Below are positions 8,230 to 17,756 of a stretch of DNA of 64,000 bases, piece by piece. A program made the translations under genes and the position numbers. A model generated the notes under the pieces. That model was not told the origin of the DNA. It did not search any database and saw only the letters and a list, made by a program, of their open reading frames with translations. Position 1 is the stretch's first letter. Each line of letters begins with the position of its first letter. The stretch is taken from assembly GCA_964015035.1 (NCBI GenBank), contig CAXHCA010000001.1:1-64000 (forward strand). The letters are read 5' to 3'. The DNA is from BQJU01 sp964015035 (GTDB lineage Bacteria > Bacteroidota > Bacteroidia > Chitinophagales > Saprospiraceae).

Positions 8230-9275
8230 ACCCGTATCAGTTTGATGGGATAAGTTTTTCCTGAATTCCACTGTGCGACGTACAGGTTTTCATCATCATC
8301 CACACAGACATCATGCGGGTGTTGAAATACCTTCACCGTTTGTTGCAGTTGTTGCAATTGGTTCTGGTGATAAACAGGTTCACTTCCGCCTGGTACCGAA
8401 ATAACTTGGTCTTTTTCATTGAGGATACACACAAAACCCGATTGGGAGTTCCAGGGTAGTTTGGAAACTAGTGTGGCCAAATAAACTTCCTTCCCGTGAA
8501 TGACCGGCCGACATATAAAAGCCCCGGGAAGGTCAATAATGCTCATCAGTCGCCCGTCCAAAGAAAATCGCTTGAGCTTGTTCTGTTGTCGCGCCGTAAT
8601 TAATAGGGAAGGGGCTTGTGGTACTCGGAGGTCGAGACAAATTCCATGGGCATTATCGAAGTGTTCTTCTCCTGGTCCACGTCCACCAAAGACATTTTGC
8701 AATTCTCCCCGGGCATTGTAATGCATGATGTATTGCAATCCATAGCCATCCGCTACATAGATATCTCCATTGGGGGCAATGGCCGTCTCCGTTGGAATAT
8801 ATTGTTCCGCTTTTTCATAATGACCAGATTCTTTTGGCCAGGGAAGGGTCATCACGACCTGGCCGTCGATGGTGGTTTTGATCACTTCATGGCGGTTGTT
8901 ATCGCAGATGTATAAAAAGTCCTCTCCATTTTCAATGTTCAGGGTTAGGCCGTGGGCACCGGGATAATCCGTTCCCCATACTTCAATCAGTTTGCCGGAT
9001 TTGTCGTAGATGATCACATTATTTTTGGTATCGTTAGTCAGTAAGATAATCCGCCCTCTGGTATCTTGCACCATTTCGTGGCAGTCATTGACCGGATAAA
9101 AATTGGCATTTAGAGCACCCCAATTTAAATCGATCTTGTAGCGGTGAGATCCATGACCAATGATAAAATCTTTATAGTCCAAAAGTAAATGTCTTTTTTT
9201 TGAAAAATGGGCTGCTCCTAGTGAAGTGCCCACCAGCGTGCCTAAAGTCGCACCGATAAATTGCCGTCTTCTCAT
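8226..9275 (-). CDS. Exported NHL-type six-bladed beta-propeller protein
   Basis: A 349-residue protein with an N-terminal twin-arginine-like signal (MRRRQFIGATLG) and repeated blade motifs of NHL/6-bladed propellers (DTRGRIILLTND, IAPNGDIYVADGYG, DDDENLYVAQWNSG). Such propellers bind proteins or ligands, and some are hydrolases or lyases; no catalytic assignment can be made here. It overlaps the preceding DUF1501 gene and the following gene by ATGA start-stop overlaps, so it is translationally coupled to both. A Tat signal beside a Tat-exported DUF1501 protein suggests that the two fold in the cytoplasm and are exported together. Confidence 0.8.
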   Translation of the reverse strand: MRRRQFIGATLGTLVGTSLGAAHFSKKRHLLLDYKDFIIGHGSHRYKIDLNWGALNANFYPVNDCHEMVQDTRGRIILLTNDTKNNVIIYDKSGKLIEVWGTDYPGAHGLTLNIENGEDFLYICDNNRHEVIKTTIDGQVVMTLPWPKESGHYEKAEQYIPTETAIAPNGDIYVADGYGLQYIMHYNARGELQNVFGGRGPGEEHFDNAHGICLDLRVPQAPSLLITARQQNKLKRFSLDGRLMSIIDLPGAFICRPVIHGKEVYLATLVSKLPWNSQSGFVCILNEKDQVISVPGGSEPVYHQNQLQQLQQTVKVFQHPHDVCVDDDENLYVAQWNSGKTYPIKLIRV

Positions 9276-10747
9276 ACCAGCAAATCATTAACGACCTGAC
9301 CAGCAACATCCGTCAAGCGGAAGCGACGGCCCTGATATTTATAGGTTAGTTTTTCGTGGTCAATACCCAATAGATGCAATAAGGTCGCTTGAAAATCATG
9401 GACATGCACCGGGTTTTCGGTGATATTGTAGCCAAAATCATCCGTCTGACCATAGACCATTCCAGGCTTGATGCCTCCACCAGCCATCCAAAGGCTAAAA
9501 CAACGTGGATGGTGGTCACGCCCAAAAGTAGTATCGGTTAGAATACCTTGGGAATAATTGGTGCGTCCAAATTCGCCGCCCCAGATGACGAGCGTATCTT
9601 CCAACATTCCTCTTTGCTTCAAATCGATGATTAAGGCCGCTGAAGCCTGATCCACATCGCTGGCTTGCTTGGCTACAGCATTGGGTAGATTGTCGTGTTG
9701 ATCCCACCCCATGTGATAGAGTTGAATAAAACGAACATCGCGTTCTGCCAGGCGACGAGCCAGGAGGCAATTGGCGGCAAAAGTACCTGGCTGGGTTGCT
9801 TCGGGGCCGTATAATCGATAGATGTATTCCGGTTCGTCGGCGATATCAAGCACCTCTGGTACGGAAGTTTGCATACGATAGGCCATTTCATATTGAGCAA
9901 TACGAGTCACAATTTCCGGATCGCCAAATTCAAGGAGCTGCTTGTGATTAAGTTGCGCCACCTTATCCAGCATCCGCCTTCTGCTTAGACTGTCCATGCC
10001 GTCCGGATTATTGAGGTACAAAACAGGGTCTTTACCCGATCTAAATTGGACACCTTGGTGGAGAGAATGTAAAAAACCATTGCCCCAAAGCCGGGAGTAC
10101 AAAGGTTGTCCCATCGGTCTTCCAGTGCCTCTGGAGAGTAGCACGGTGAAGGTTGGCAGGTTCTTGTTCTCACTCCCGAGACCATAACTCAACCAGGAAC
10201 CTATGCTCGGTCGACCAGGTTGCTGGGAGCCGGTTTGAAAAAAGGTAATTGCCGGATCATGGTTGATGGCCTCTGTATACATGGATTTGACAATACAGAT
10301 GTCATCAACGATCTTGGAGGTATACGGTAGGAGGTTGCTGATCCATGCTCCACTTTCTCCGTATTGATTAAATTCGAATGGAGATCCAACTAAAGGGAAA
10401 GAGGTTTGATTGGAGGTCATCCCGGTCAACCGCTGACCATTGCGCACCGACTCCGGCAATTCTTCACCTCGCATTTTTTGCAAGAGCGGTTTGTAGTCAA
10501 ACAACTCCAATTGAGAAGGGCCTCCACTTTGAAACAGATAAATAACTCGTTTCGCTTTTGGCGCAAAATGTAGATTCCCCAGGATGCCACTCAAAAGATC
10601 TGCATTGGCGTCCATCGGATTGCTCGAAGTAGAAGGCCCACAACCGAGCAATGAGGAAAGTGCTGCTACACCCAAGCCTAGACTGGATTTGGAGAGGAAG
10701 TTTCTCCGGTTCATGGTATAGGCGTTTTGTTTGATAAGCTTTTCCAT
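9272..10747 (-). CDS. DUF1501 family protein (alkaline phosphatase/sulfatase superfamily fold), Tat-exported
   Basis: A 491-residue DUF1501 protein. The twin-arginine signal is RRNFLSKSSLG at residues 14-24, followed by a lipobox-like LLGC. Family hallmarks include FQSGGPSQLELFDYKP near residue 75, IWGGEFGRT, FGRDHHP and VHVHDFQATLLHLLGID near the C-terminus. DUF1501 is placed in the alkaline-phosphatase clan; activity is unproven. In many genomes it is encoded directly after a DUF1549/DUF1553 cytochrome, exactly as here (5-base gap), so the two probably act together. The start at 10747 was kept because related proteins carry a short extension before the RR motif; ATG 10714 is an alternative. 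Confidence 0.85.
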   Translation of the reverse strand: MEKLIKQNAYTMNRRNFLSKSSLGLGVAALSSLLGCGPSTSSNPMDANADLLSGILGNLHFAPKAKRVIYLFQSGGPSQLELFDYKPLLQKMRGEELPESVRNGQRLTGMTSNQTSFPLVGSPFEFNQYGESGAWISNLLPYTSKIVDDICIVKSMYTEAINHDPAITFFQTGSQQPGRPSIGSWLSYGLGSENKNLPTFTVLLSRGTGRPMGQPLYSRLWGNGFLHSLHQGVQFRSGKDPVLYLNNPDGMDSLSRRRMLDKVAQLNHKQLLEFGDPEIVTRIAQYEMAYRMQTSVPEVLDIADEPEYIYRLYGPEATQPGTFAANCLLARRLAERDVRFIQLYHMGWDQHDNLPNAVAKQASDVDQASAALIIDLKQRGMLEDTLVIWGGEFGRTNYSQGILTDTTFGRDHHPRCFSLWMAGGGIKPGMVYGQTDDFGYNITENPVHVHDFQATLLHLLGIDHEKLTYKYQGRRFRLTDVAGQVVNDLLV

Positions 10748-10752
10748 TGGAC

Positions 10753-13086
10753 TTAGTTTTTGGTGATGGTTTCATCGAGGTTAAAAATAGCATTGGCAAC
10801 CAGCGCATAAGCCGCCATTTCGGGTATGGGCAGTAAATCTTCTTGTGGTGCTTGACCAACTTTCAAAAATTCAGCGGCCGATTTTACATCAAGGTTATAG
10901 TGTTCTTTTTCAGCTTGAAAATAGTCTTTTAAAGTGGCCAATTCGTCCATTTCCGGCTGTCGGCTAGTCGCTAATCGAAACATATAAGCCAATCGGGAAA
11001 TAGGATCTGCTTCGGCTTGCTTAATGGCGCGATAAGCCAGTACACGCGCCGCTTCCACTATTTGAGGATCATTCATTTGCACCAGTGCTTGTAGTGGGGT
11101 AGAGGTGCGCTGTCGACGTACCACGCAGAAGTCGCGAGAAGCCGCATCATAGGTCATCATACTGGGAGGTGGAACCGTTCTTTTCCAAAAAGTGTAAATA
11201 CTTCGGCGGTACAAGTCTTGACCTGTATCGGGTTCATATTTGGCCGTAGAGCCACCACCACCGCCAGTTGTTTCAGCCCAAAGGCCCGCTGGTTGATAGG
11301 GTTTTACGCTGGGGCCACCGATTTCTTCAACCAATAAGCCACTAATGGCCAATGCTTGGTCGCGGATCATTTCAGCCGTAAGACGCAACCTTGGTCCACG
11401 GGCGAGTAAACTGTTTTCAGGGTCAATCTCTACTAATTCTGGACGTCGTTTCAAGGATTGACGGTAGGTCGCAGAGCAAACAATGTATTTCAGCATTGCC
11501 TTCACATCCCAGCCATCTTCCATAAATTTGATGGCCAAAAAATCCAATAATTCCGGATGGGTGGGCAGTGCCCCCTGGGCTCCGAAATCTTCGGTTGTAG
11601 TCACGATACCGTTACCAAATAATTGCTGCCAAAAGCGATTGACGGTGACCCGAGACATCAAGGGGTGGTCTTTTTGAAATAACCATTCTGCCAACCCCAA
11701 ACGATTGGCGGGAAGATTTTCCGGTAGAGGCCCCAAAGATGAAGGGGTATTTGGATCAACGGGGTCCCCGTGTTGATCGTATTGGCCTCGTGTTAGGATA
11801 TAGGCCTGCCGCGGTTCCGGCATTTCTTCCATCACCATGAGTGGAATCTTTTCCAGCGTATCCAAATTATTGACAAAATGTAAAGTTTGATCAATTTCCT
11901 CTTTGGTCAAAAAGATATAGGGTTCCGGAATGGCGCCATAGGTTTCAATCAATCCCTTTTCTGGTACATTATTGAAGAAGCCAAACAATTGGTAATAATC
12001 CTTTTGGGAAATGGGATCGTATTTATGGTCATGGCAGCGGGCACATTCCATAGTAAGGCCTAGAAAGGCGGTGGCAAAGGTTTGCGTACGATCCGCTACG
12101 TATTCGACCCGGAATTCTTCGGGGATGACCCCACCTTCCTGAGTGATTTTATGATTGCGGTTGAAGGCTGTGGCAATGATTTGTTCCCGGGTTGGATCAG
12201 GGAGCAAATCACCAGCCAATTGCCACTTGACAAACTGGTCAAAAGGCATGTTTTTCCGATATGCATGAATGACCCAATCGCGCCAGGGCCACATGACCCG
12301 CTCCAGGTCATCCTGGTAGCCGTGAGTATCCGCATAGCGCGCCAGATCGAGCCAGGAAGCGGCCATACGTTCGGCATACGCGGGTGTACTGAGCAATTGA
12401 TCAACGGCATTTTCATAAGCCATTTCACTTGAATCGGCCAAGAAGGCATCGATTAGTTCCAATGTGGGAGGCAAACCGGTGAGGTCGAAACTGAGTCGGC
12501 GAATTAATCTTTCTTTATCGGCTTCTGGACTGGGTTTGATGTTTTCCTTTTCCAACCGACTTAAAATGAAATAATCGATCTCGTTTTTTGGCCAGTCTTT
12601 TTGCACGACTTCTGGTATATCTGATTGCTTCGGAGGTGTAAAAGACCAGTGTTGCTGCCATTCAGCGCCTTGCTGTATCCATTTCTTTAAGATCTGTTTT
12701 TCATATTCGTCGAGTGTTAAATTCGATTCCAGGCTGGGCATCACTTCTTCCGGATCATCGCTAAATATGCGTTGGACCAAGGTGCTATTCTCCACATCTC
12801 CGGGAATGATGGCATAGTGGTCCTTTGCTTTGCCAAGAGCAGCAAATGCACCCTCTTTGGTGTCCAGTCGAAGCCCTGCTTCTCGGGTATTCTCATCCGG
12901 GCCATGACATTTGAAGCACCGATCCGATAAAATGGGCTTGACATGGAAGTTAAAGCTAATTTTATCGGGAATGGTTTTTCCCCGAGCCAGGCTATGGCTC
13001 TCTCGGGAACAACTGCCACTCCACACCCCAAGTGAAAGGATGATTGCAAAAATTAAAGCGGAGAGTTTGATTTTAGTATGCTTCAT
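10753..13086 (-). CDS. DUF1549/DUF1553 protein with Planctomycete-type cytochrome c domain
   Basis: A 777-residue lipoprotein (lipobox GSC, Cys26). A PSCyt1 cytochrome c domain carries the haem site CFKCH (57-61) and GPDENTREAGLRLD. Next comes DUF1549 (from about 160, LIRRLSFDLTGLPPT and LDLARYADTHGYQ) and then DUF1553 (from about 470, NRFWQQLFGNGIV; FCVVRRQRTSTPLQAL). The family is abundant in Planctomycetes and occurs in marine Bacteroidota; its reaction is unknown. The haem and the pairing with DUF1501 suggest an oxidative step on an extracytoplasmic substrate, which is inference. It follows the GH92 gene after 40 bases and belongs to the same array. Confidence 0.88.
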   Translation of the reverse strand: MKHTKIKLSALIFAIILSLGVWSGSCSRESHSLARGKTIPDKISFNFHVKPILSDRCFKCHGPDENTREAGLRLDTKEGAFAALGKAKDHYAIIPGDVENSTLVQRIFSDDPEEVMPSLESNLTLDEYEKQILKKWIQQGAEWQQHWSFTPPKQSDIPEVVQKDWPKNEIDYFILSRLEKENIKPSPEADKERLIRRLSFDLTGLPPTLELIDAFLADSSEMAYENAVDQLLSTPAYAERMAASWLDLARYADTHGYQDDLERVMWPWRDWVIHAYRKNMPFDQFVKWQLAGDLLPDPTREQIIATAFNRNHKITQEGGVIPEEFRVEYVADRTQTFATAFLGLTMECARCHDHKYDPISQKDYYQLFGFFNNVPEKGLIETYGAIPEPYIFLTKEEIDQTLHFVNNLDTLEKIPLMVMEEMPEPRQAYILTRGQYDQHGDPVDPNTPSSLGPLPENLPANRLGLAEWLFQKDHPLMSRVTVNRFWQQLFGNGIVTTTEDFGAQGALPTHPELLDFLAIKFMEDGWDVKAMLKYIVCSATYRQSLKRRPELVEIDPENSLLARGPRLRLTAEMIRDQALAISGLLVEEIGGPSVKPYQPAGLWAETTGGGGGSTAKYEPDTGQDLYRRSIYTFWKRTVPPPSMMTYDAASRDFCVVRRQRTSTPLQALVQMNDPQIVEAARVLAYRAIKQAEADPISRLAYMFRLATSRQPEMDELATLKDYFQAEKEHYNLDVKSAAEFLKVGQAPQEDLLPIPEMAAYALVANAIFNLDETITKN

Positions 13087-13126
13087 AATAAGCCTTTTTT
13101 AAGCCAAATTTTGGTACACTTAGAGG

Positions 13127-15409
13127 TCAGTCCTTACGCGAGGCAGGAGGGAAAGCCTCCTGGTCTGACCACAATTTTTTGTTGGGTGTGCTCCCCATTG
13201 TTAATTGTAAAGTTCCTCCCTGCAAAATTTCATCATGGGTGAGATAGGCATGCTCCAATGGCTGGCCATTCAATTTGGCAGATTGAATGTAAAATGCTTC
13301 TTGGCTTAAATTTTCAGCCTGGATGGTGAAGATTCTGCCATTACCCAATTGAATTTTAGTTTCTGGAAATGCCGGAGTCCCAATGACATAGATACCCGAT
13401 GCTGGGTTGACGGGATAAAAGCCAAGGGCACTAAAAACATACCAAGCTGACATTTGCCCGCAATCCTCATTACCACAGAGGCCAGCCGCTGTGGTGTTGT
13501 ATTGGCTCTGCATGATTTTGTGCACCATTTTCTGTGTTTTCCAGGGCATCCCGGCATAATTGTAAAGGTACGCAATATGGTGACTAGGTTCATTGCCGTG
13601 GGCATATTGGCCAATCAAACCAGAAATATCATTGGAGATATAATCTCCCCGGATTTCAGAATCGATGGTGAACAAGGAATCCAGCTTTTTAATAAAAGCG
13701 TCTGGGCCGCCGTGCAATTCTATTAATGCCGGAACATCATGGGGGACAAACCAGGAGTGTTGCCAGGCATTTCCTTCGGTATATTCCGCGACATCAAAAT
13801 TGTGATCGGAATATTGTGGATCGAAGGGCGTTTTCCAACTTCCATCGGATAACTTGGCACGCATAAAACCGGTTGAGGTATCAAAGAGTGGACGGAAGCT
13901 TTGGGCGCGCTGCATATAGTATTCATAATCAGATGTTTTTCCCAGTGCTTTCGCCATCTGTGCAATACACCAATCATCATAGGCGTATTCCAGTGTTTTA
14001 GTGACCGACTCGCCGTCTTTATCGTAGGGGATATAGCCATATTTCCGATAGAAATTACTGCCGCGAATGTCTTGCTGCGCACTTTTTTTCATGGCTTGAA
14101 AGGCCAATCCTGCATCGAAACCACGGAACCCCTTCAAATAAGCATCTGTGATGATGGGAATGGCATGGTAGCCCGTCATCGTATTGGTTTCATTACCTAG
14201 CAAAGACCAAACAGGTAATAACCCGGTTTGCTCATAGTGATCCAACATTGATTTAATCATTTCATCCACTCGCTCAGGTTGCAACAAGGTAAACAAGGGA
14301 TGAGCAGCCCGAAAGGTATCCCACAGTGAAAAGATGTCGTAGCGGGTATAATCAACCTGGTGGATCGCATTATCCGCTCCCTTGTAGTTGCCTAAGGCAT
14401 CGGAAAAGACCACTGGAGCCAGATTGGTGCGGTACAATGCAGTGTAAAAAATTGTCTTTTTTGCCTTATCAGTTGAGGTGACCTGGATCTTGTTCAGTTG
14501 GAGATTCCAGGATTCTTGAGCAGCTTTTTTAGCTTTTTCAAAGTTCCAATGTGGAATTTCTGCTAATGCTTCGATGGCTCCTTGGCGGCTAATCGAGGAG
14601 ATGCCCACTTTGGTCTTTAAGGTATCAATGGTGCCAAAATTAAGCGCCAAGCGGCCTTTTTGTCCCACCAATAAGTCGCCCTTTTGCAGGAGGGTACTGT
14701 CTGCCAATTGGTGGCTTTGAAAAGGGTGGGAGAGGGTCATCGCAAAAAAGACCCGCTGATCCTTTGCCCAACCAGTGGAAAAGCGATAGCCGGTGATCAT
14801 GGTATCACTTTCCAGGTGGATACGAGTATCGATTGGGCGGTCCCAGTTGAGTGCAAACCCCAGGTCGAGTAGGAGCGTTGCACTATCTATACTGGGAAAA
14901 TGGTACTGATGAAACCCCGCATGTAGAGAAGCCGTTAATTGTACTTCGATACCATTGTCTAGGTGCACTGCATAATATCCGGGAGAAGCCCGTTCCCGAT
15001 CGTGGCTAAAAGCCGCCGCGTAGGGTGCCTCCCGAGGAGATTTGTATTTTTGGGTCAGGTCGATGGGGTTTTGAGATGGCATGACGGAGATGTCGTAAAG
15101 ATCACCGATACCCGTTCCGCTCAAATGGGTATGACTAAAGCCTACGATGATGCTATCGGCCCAGTGGTAACCGGCACACCAATCCCAACCATGCGTGCCA
15201 TTATCAGGACTTAATTGAACTGCGCCAAAGGGTACGGTAGCACCGGGATAAACGTGTCCGTGCTCGGCGGTACCGATGAAAGGATCAACCCAAGGAGTTA
15301 GATTTTGATCGGTGATAATCTGTTGATAATCAGTTTTTTCTGTTGTGGTTTTTCGACAAGCAGCGAGTAAAAGCACTAAAAAAAGAATGGCGAACGGATA
15401 CTTCTGCAT
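13127..15409 (-). CDS. GH92 family alpha-mannosidase lipoprotein
   Basis: A 760-residue glycoside hydrolase of family 92. GH92 enzymes are calcium-dependent exo-alpha-mannosidases that trim mannose from N-glycans and yeast mannan. The lipobox LAAC gives Cys18. DPFIGT (42-47) opens the N-terminal beta-sandwich, with GHVYPGATVPFG and GFSHTHLSGTG next. The (alpha/alpha)6 catalytic domain follows, with GNEDCGQMSAWYVFSALGFY near residue 650, the region holding the catalytic acid and base residues. Length is typical. As a surface or periplasmic lipoprotein in the same array as SusCD it would process imported glycans. It is the strongest indicator of a mannose-containing substrate for this locus. 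Confidence 0.92.
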   Translation of the reverse strand: MQKYPFAILFLVLLLAACRKTTTEKTDYQQIITDQNLTPWVDPFIGTAEHGHVYPGATVPFGAVQLSPDNGTHGWDWCAGYHWADSIIVGFSHTHLSGTGIGDLYDISVMPSQNPIDLTQKYKSPREAPYAAAFSHDRERASPGYYAVHLDNGIEVQLTASLHAGFHQYHFPSIDSATLLLDLGFALNWDRPIDTRIHLESDTMITGYRFSTGWAKDQRVFFAMTLSHPFQSHQLADSTLLQKGDLLVGQKGRLALNFGTIDTLKTKVGISSISRQGAIEALAEIPHWNFEKAKKAAQESWNLQLNKIQVTSTDKAKKTIFYTALYRTNLAPVVFSDALGNYKGADNAIHQVDYTRYDIFSLWDTFRAAHPLFTLLQPERVDEMIKSMLDHYEQTGLLPVWSLLGNETNTMTGYHAIPIITDAYLKGFRGFDAGLAFQAMKKSAQQDIRGSNFYRKYGYIPYDKDGESVTKTLEYAYDDWCIAQMAKALGKTSDYEYYMQRAQSFRPLFDTSTGFMRAKLSDGSWKTPFDPQYSDHNFDVAEYTEGNAWQHSWFVPHDVPALIELHGGPDAFIKKLDSLFTIDSEIRGDYISNDISGLIGQYAHGNEPSHHIAYLYNYAGMPWKTQKMVHKIMQSQYNTTAAGLCGNEDCGQMSAWYVFSALGFYPVNPASGIYVIGTPAFPETKIQLGNGRIFTIQAENLSQEAFYIQSAKLNGQPLEHAYLTHDEILQGGTLQLTMGSTPNKKLWSDQEAFPPASRKD

Positions 15410-15425
15410 AAAGCGGTAAATTTAC

Positions 15426-16121
15426 TCAATTGGTGCCGACCTCGATCGTTGCGGTCCACTGCCCGGATTGGTTGATTTTAAACATCACTTCTCCACTTTC
15501 ATAGGTTAAATTTCCGCCTCCTGCTTCGTCACGAACAACTGCGGCTTCAAAGGAGATTGTACCCTGGAAGGGAAATTTGTAAACGGCTACCGTTTGCTCG
15601 TAGTCCGTACCGCGGGTGACTTCTCCAAAATTGTCTACTACCTTAAAATTTTGCACCTTGGTTGGCTTTCCCAGTCTGGTGAATTCAAACGTGATTTCAT
15701 CCGGCTCTGATCCCAAACGGTTAAAGCCCATTCTGGTGACAGAAATGGTTTTATTGAGCACTTTATAGGGATCTTTCTCGGTGCCGATATATTCATCATC
15801 GATCCAATAGCCTTTTAAGGTCAGGTTATCTTTTTTTACGTACCAGAGACCGGCCCCCTCTTTTTTACCCTTTTTCCATGCCCCTTCGTACCAATCACCG
15901 CTAGCCCAGATATATTTGCCCTGTCCATGTGGTGCTCCTTTCCGAAAGTTTCCTTCATAAGTATCGGTACCTACGGCTTTGCCTTCGCCGTGAGCTTTTC
16001 CTTTTTTACAATCCCCTTCGTAGCTACCTTGTAGGGCTTCCACCTCCACTTCACAAGTGGATTGAGACAATATAAAAATGGGCATCGAACAAAGGGCCAG
16101 AATGAAGAGTAGTTGTTTCAT
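15426..16121 (-). CDS. Secreted MORN-repeat protein
   Basis: A 231-residue protein with a signal peptide ending FILSQ. The ATG at 16121 was chosen over an upstream in-frame ATG at 16196 because it begins that signal peptide directly. Residues about 35-115 hold three to four MORN repeats (YEGDCKKGKAHGEGKA, YEGNFRKGAPHGQGKY, YEGAWKKGKKEGAGLW). The C-terminal 110 residues form an all-beta region I do not recognise. MORN repeats mediate binding to lipids or proteins. It lies 111 bases after susD and 16 before the GH92 gene, an unusual position for a MORN protein within a SusCD locus. Confidence 0.75.
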   Translation of the reverse strand: MKQLLFILALCSMPIFILSQSTCEVEVEALQGSYEGDCKKGKAHGEGKAVGTDTYEGNFRKGAPHGQGKYIWASGDWYEGAWKKGKKEGAGLWYVKKDNLTLKGYWIDDEYIGTEKDPYKVLNKTISVTRMGFNRLGSEPDEITFEFTRLGKPTKVQNFKVVDNFGEVTRGTDYEQTVAVYKFPFQGTISFEAAVVRDEAGGGNLTYESGEVMFKINQSGQWTATIEVGTN

Positions 16122-16232
16122 AATAATGGGAAAGGTTAAAATAACTTGATGCAGGACAGCTAGTTGCCATCCTACATCAAATTTAAAGATTATCAAACCA
16201 AATTTATTGGTTTTAAACGTATCTGTTATTAC

Positions 16233-17738
16233 TTATTGTACGTCCCACCAAACACGGCCGGTGAGGTCGTTCACACCACCAAATTGACGGTCCACGGCAA
16301 TGTCAAAATTAGGATTTATGCCTTTTTCACTAGGAGGATAGTACAAACGGCGTGGGATGGTTCCATTCGTTGTTCCAATCGGGTGATTGACCGGAGTCAA
16401 CTCCGGATATCCGGTTCTACGCCAGTTGGAGAAAGCTTCCATGGCATTTTGGTAAAACTGTACCCACTGTTCGGTTGCAATGTGTTTCAGGCTTGCTTCA
16501 TCCGAACTTACGTCCAAAGGGTTTGCGGCCACAAATGCATCAATATCAGCATCATCAATATCAGCATTTGGATACCAACGTACGTGCTCACAACCGGCAC
16601 GCAATCCTCTTTCAAAGTGCTCAGCAGCAGTTAATGGCGCTCCCCATCCACGTACTGCAGCTTCTGCCAGCAAGAGCTCAACTTCTGAGTAAGTCATGTG
16701 GAAGGAAGGGGATTCGGGACTCTTGATGGTAGTACGGTTATGACGCACAAAAGTCTCGTATACTTCACTTTCCGGACTATTACTATCAGTACCATTGGGC
16801 AATCCTTTCCAGGTGGCTACATCCGGCTGTTCGTTGCCATCAGCGTCATAGGTCATCCCCCAAATCGGCAAACGTGGGTCACCGGTGGCTTTTAGGTAAT
16901 TAACCATGACTTCGGACATACGGAAGGCATCATCCGCAGCCATTACATCACTGTTTCCGTTGGTTTCGACCTGGGTGTGCTGTAGGTAAACGATATCCTC
17001 ATTACTTTGCATTACTCCACCGGCGATGGCCGCTTCGACTTGCTGCTGTGCTAAGGTTGGGTTGACTTCAGTTAAGCGCATCCCCAGGCGCAATCGCAAA
17101 GAATTAGCAAAACGTTTCCACTTATCAGTATCACTGCCCAAGAACACATCACCAGATAGTGGAAGTACACTGGCATCACTGGTAAACAACTTTTGAGCAT
17201 TTTCGAGTTCCGCAAAGAAGTCCATATAGATGTCTTCCTGACGATCGTATTCTGGGAAATAGACCCCCTCAGTAAAACCCTTACCTGCCTGGAAATATGG
17301 ACTATCTCCATACAGATCTGTGATACGAGACATGATGTAGACCCGCAGAATTCTCGCGGCGGCATGGAAGTTAACATAAATAGGGTCATCAGCAGTTCTG
17401 GCTACTAAATCTGTTACATTCTTTACTTCCCGTGGATAAGAAGAATCCCACCAAGCAGAAGAATAGGAGTCAATCATATTGTATTTATCACCCGCCCAGT
17501 AGCTTTGGTTACTGGCGTTGTGCTGGATGATCGTAGAACAGTAAATGTATTGGGCCCGCCAATATTCATAGCGGTTATTTGACATCGAGACCTGAATTCT
17601 GGCCAACTGAAAAGCTGGGTCCAATTCATTAGCCTGCGTTGGATTGATGTTGATCTCTTCGAAGTCCTTATCACAACTATTGAAGGTGAAAAGGGCCAGG
17701 CAGGCGACTAATAATATTCTAAAATTATATCGTTTCAT
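16233..17738 (-). CDS. SusD/RagB family outer-membrane lipoprotein (SusD-like_2 type)
   Basis: A 501-residue SusD homologue of the SusD-like_2 subgroup. The lipobox NSC places the lipidated Cys at residue 22, followed by the typical DFEEININPTQ. TPR-like helical segments (LRLRLGMRLTEVNP; SEVELLLAEAAVRGWG) are characteristic. SusD proteins sit on the cell surface as a lid over their SusC channel and bind the incoming glycan or peptide. It starts 18 bases after susC, so the pair is co-transcribed. The SusD-like_2 subgroup is less well characterised than the classical starch type, and its ligand cannot be read from sequence. Confidence 0.9.
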   Translation of the reverse strand: MKRYNFRILLVACLALFTFNSCDKDFEEININPTQANELDPAFQLARIQVSMSNNRYEYWRAQYIYCSTIIQHNASNQSYWAGDKYNMIDSYSSAWWDSSYPREVKNVTDLVARTADDPIYVNFHAAARILRVYIMSRITDLYGDSPYFQAGKGFTEGVYFPEYDRQEDIYMDFFAELENAQKLFTSDASVLPLSGDVFLGSDTDKWKRFANSLRLRLGMRLTEVNPTLAQQQVEAAIAGGVMQSNEDIVYLQHTQVETNGNSDVMAADDAFRMSEVMVNYLKATGDPRLPIWGMTYDADGNEQPDVATWKGLPNGTDSNSPESEVYETFVRHNRTTIKSPESPSFHMTYSEVELLLAEAAVRGWGAPLTAAEHFERGLRAGCEHVRWYPNADIDDADIDAFVAANPLDVSSDEASLKHIATEQWVQFYQNAMEAFSNWRRTGYPELTPVNHPIGTTNGTIPRRLYYPPSEKGINPNFDIAVDRQFGGVNDLTGRVWWDVQ

Positions 17739-17756
17739 TATTGACTTTGTTTTGGA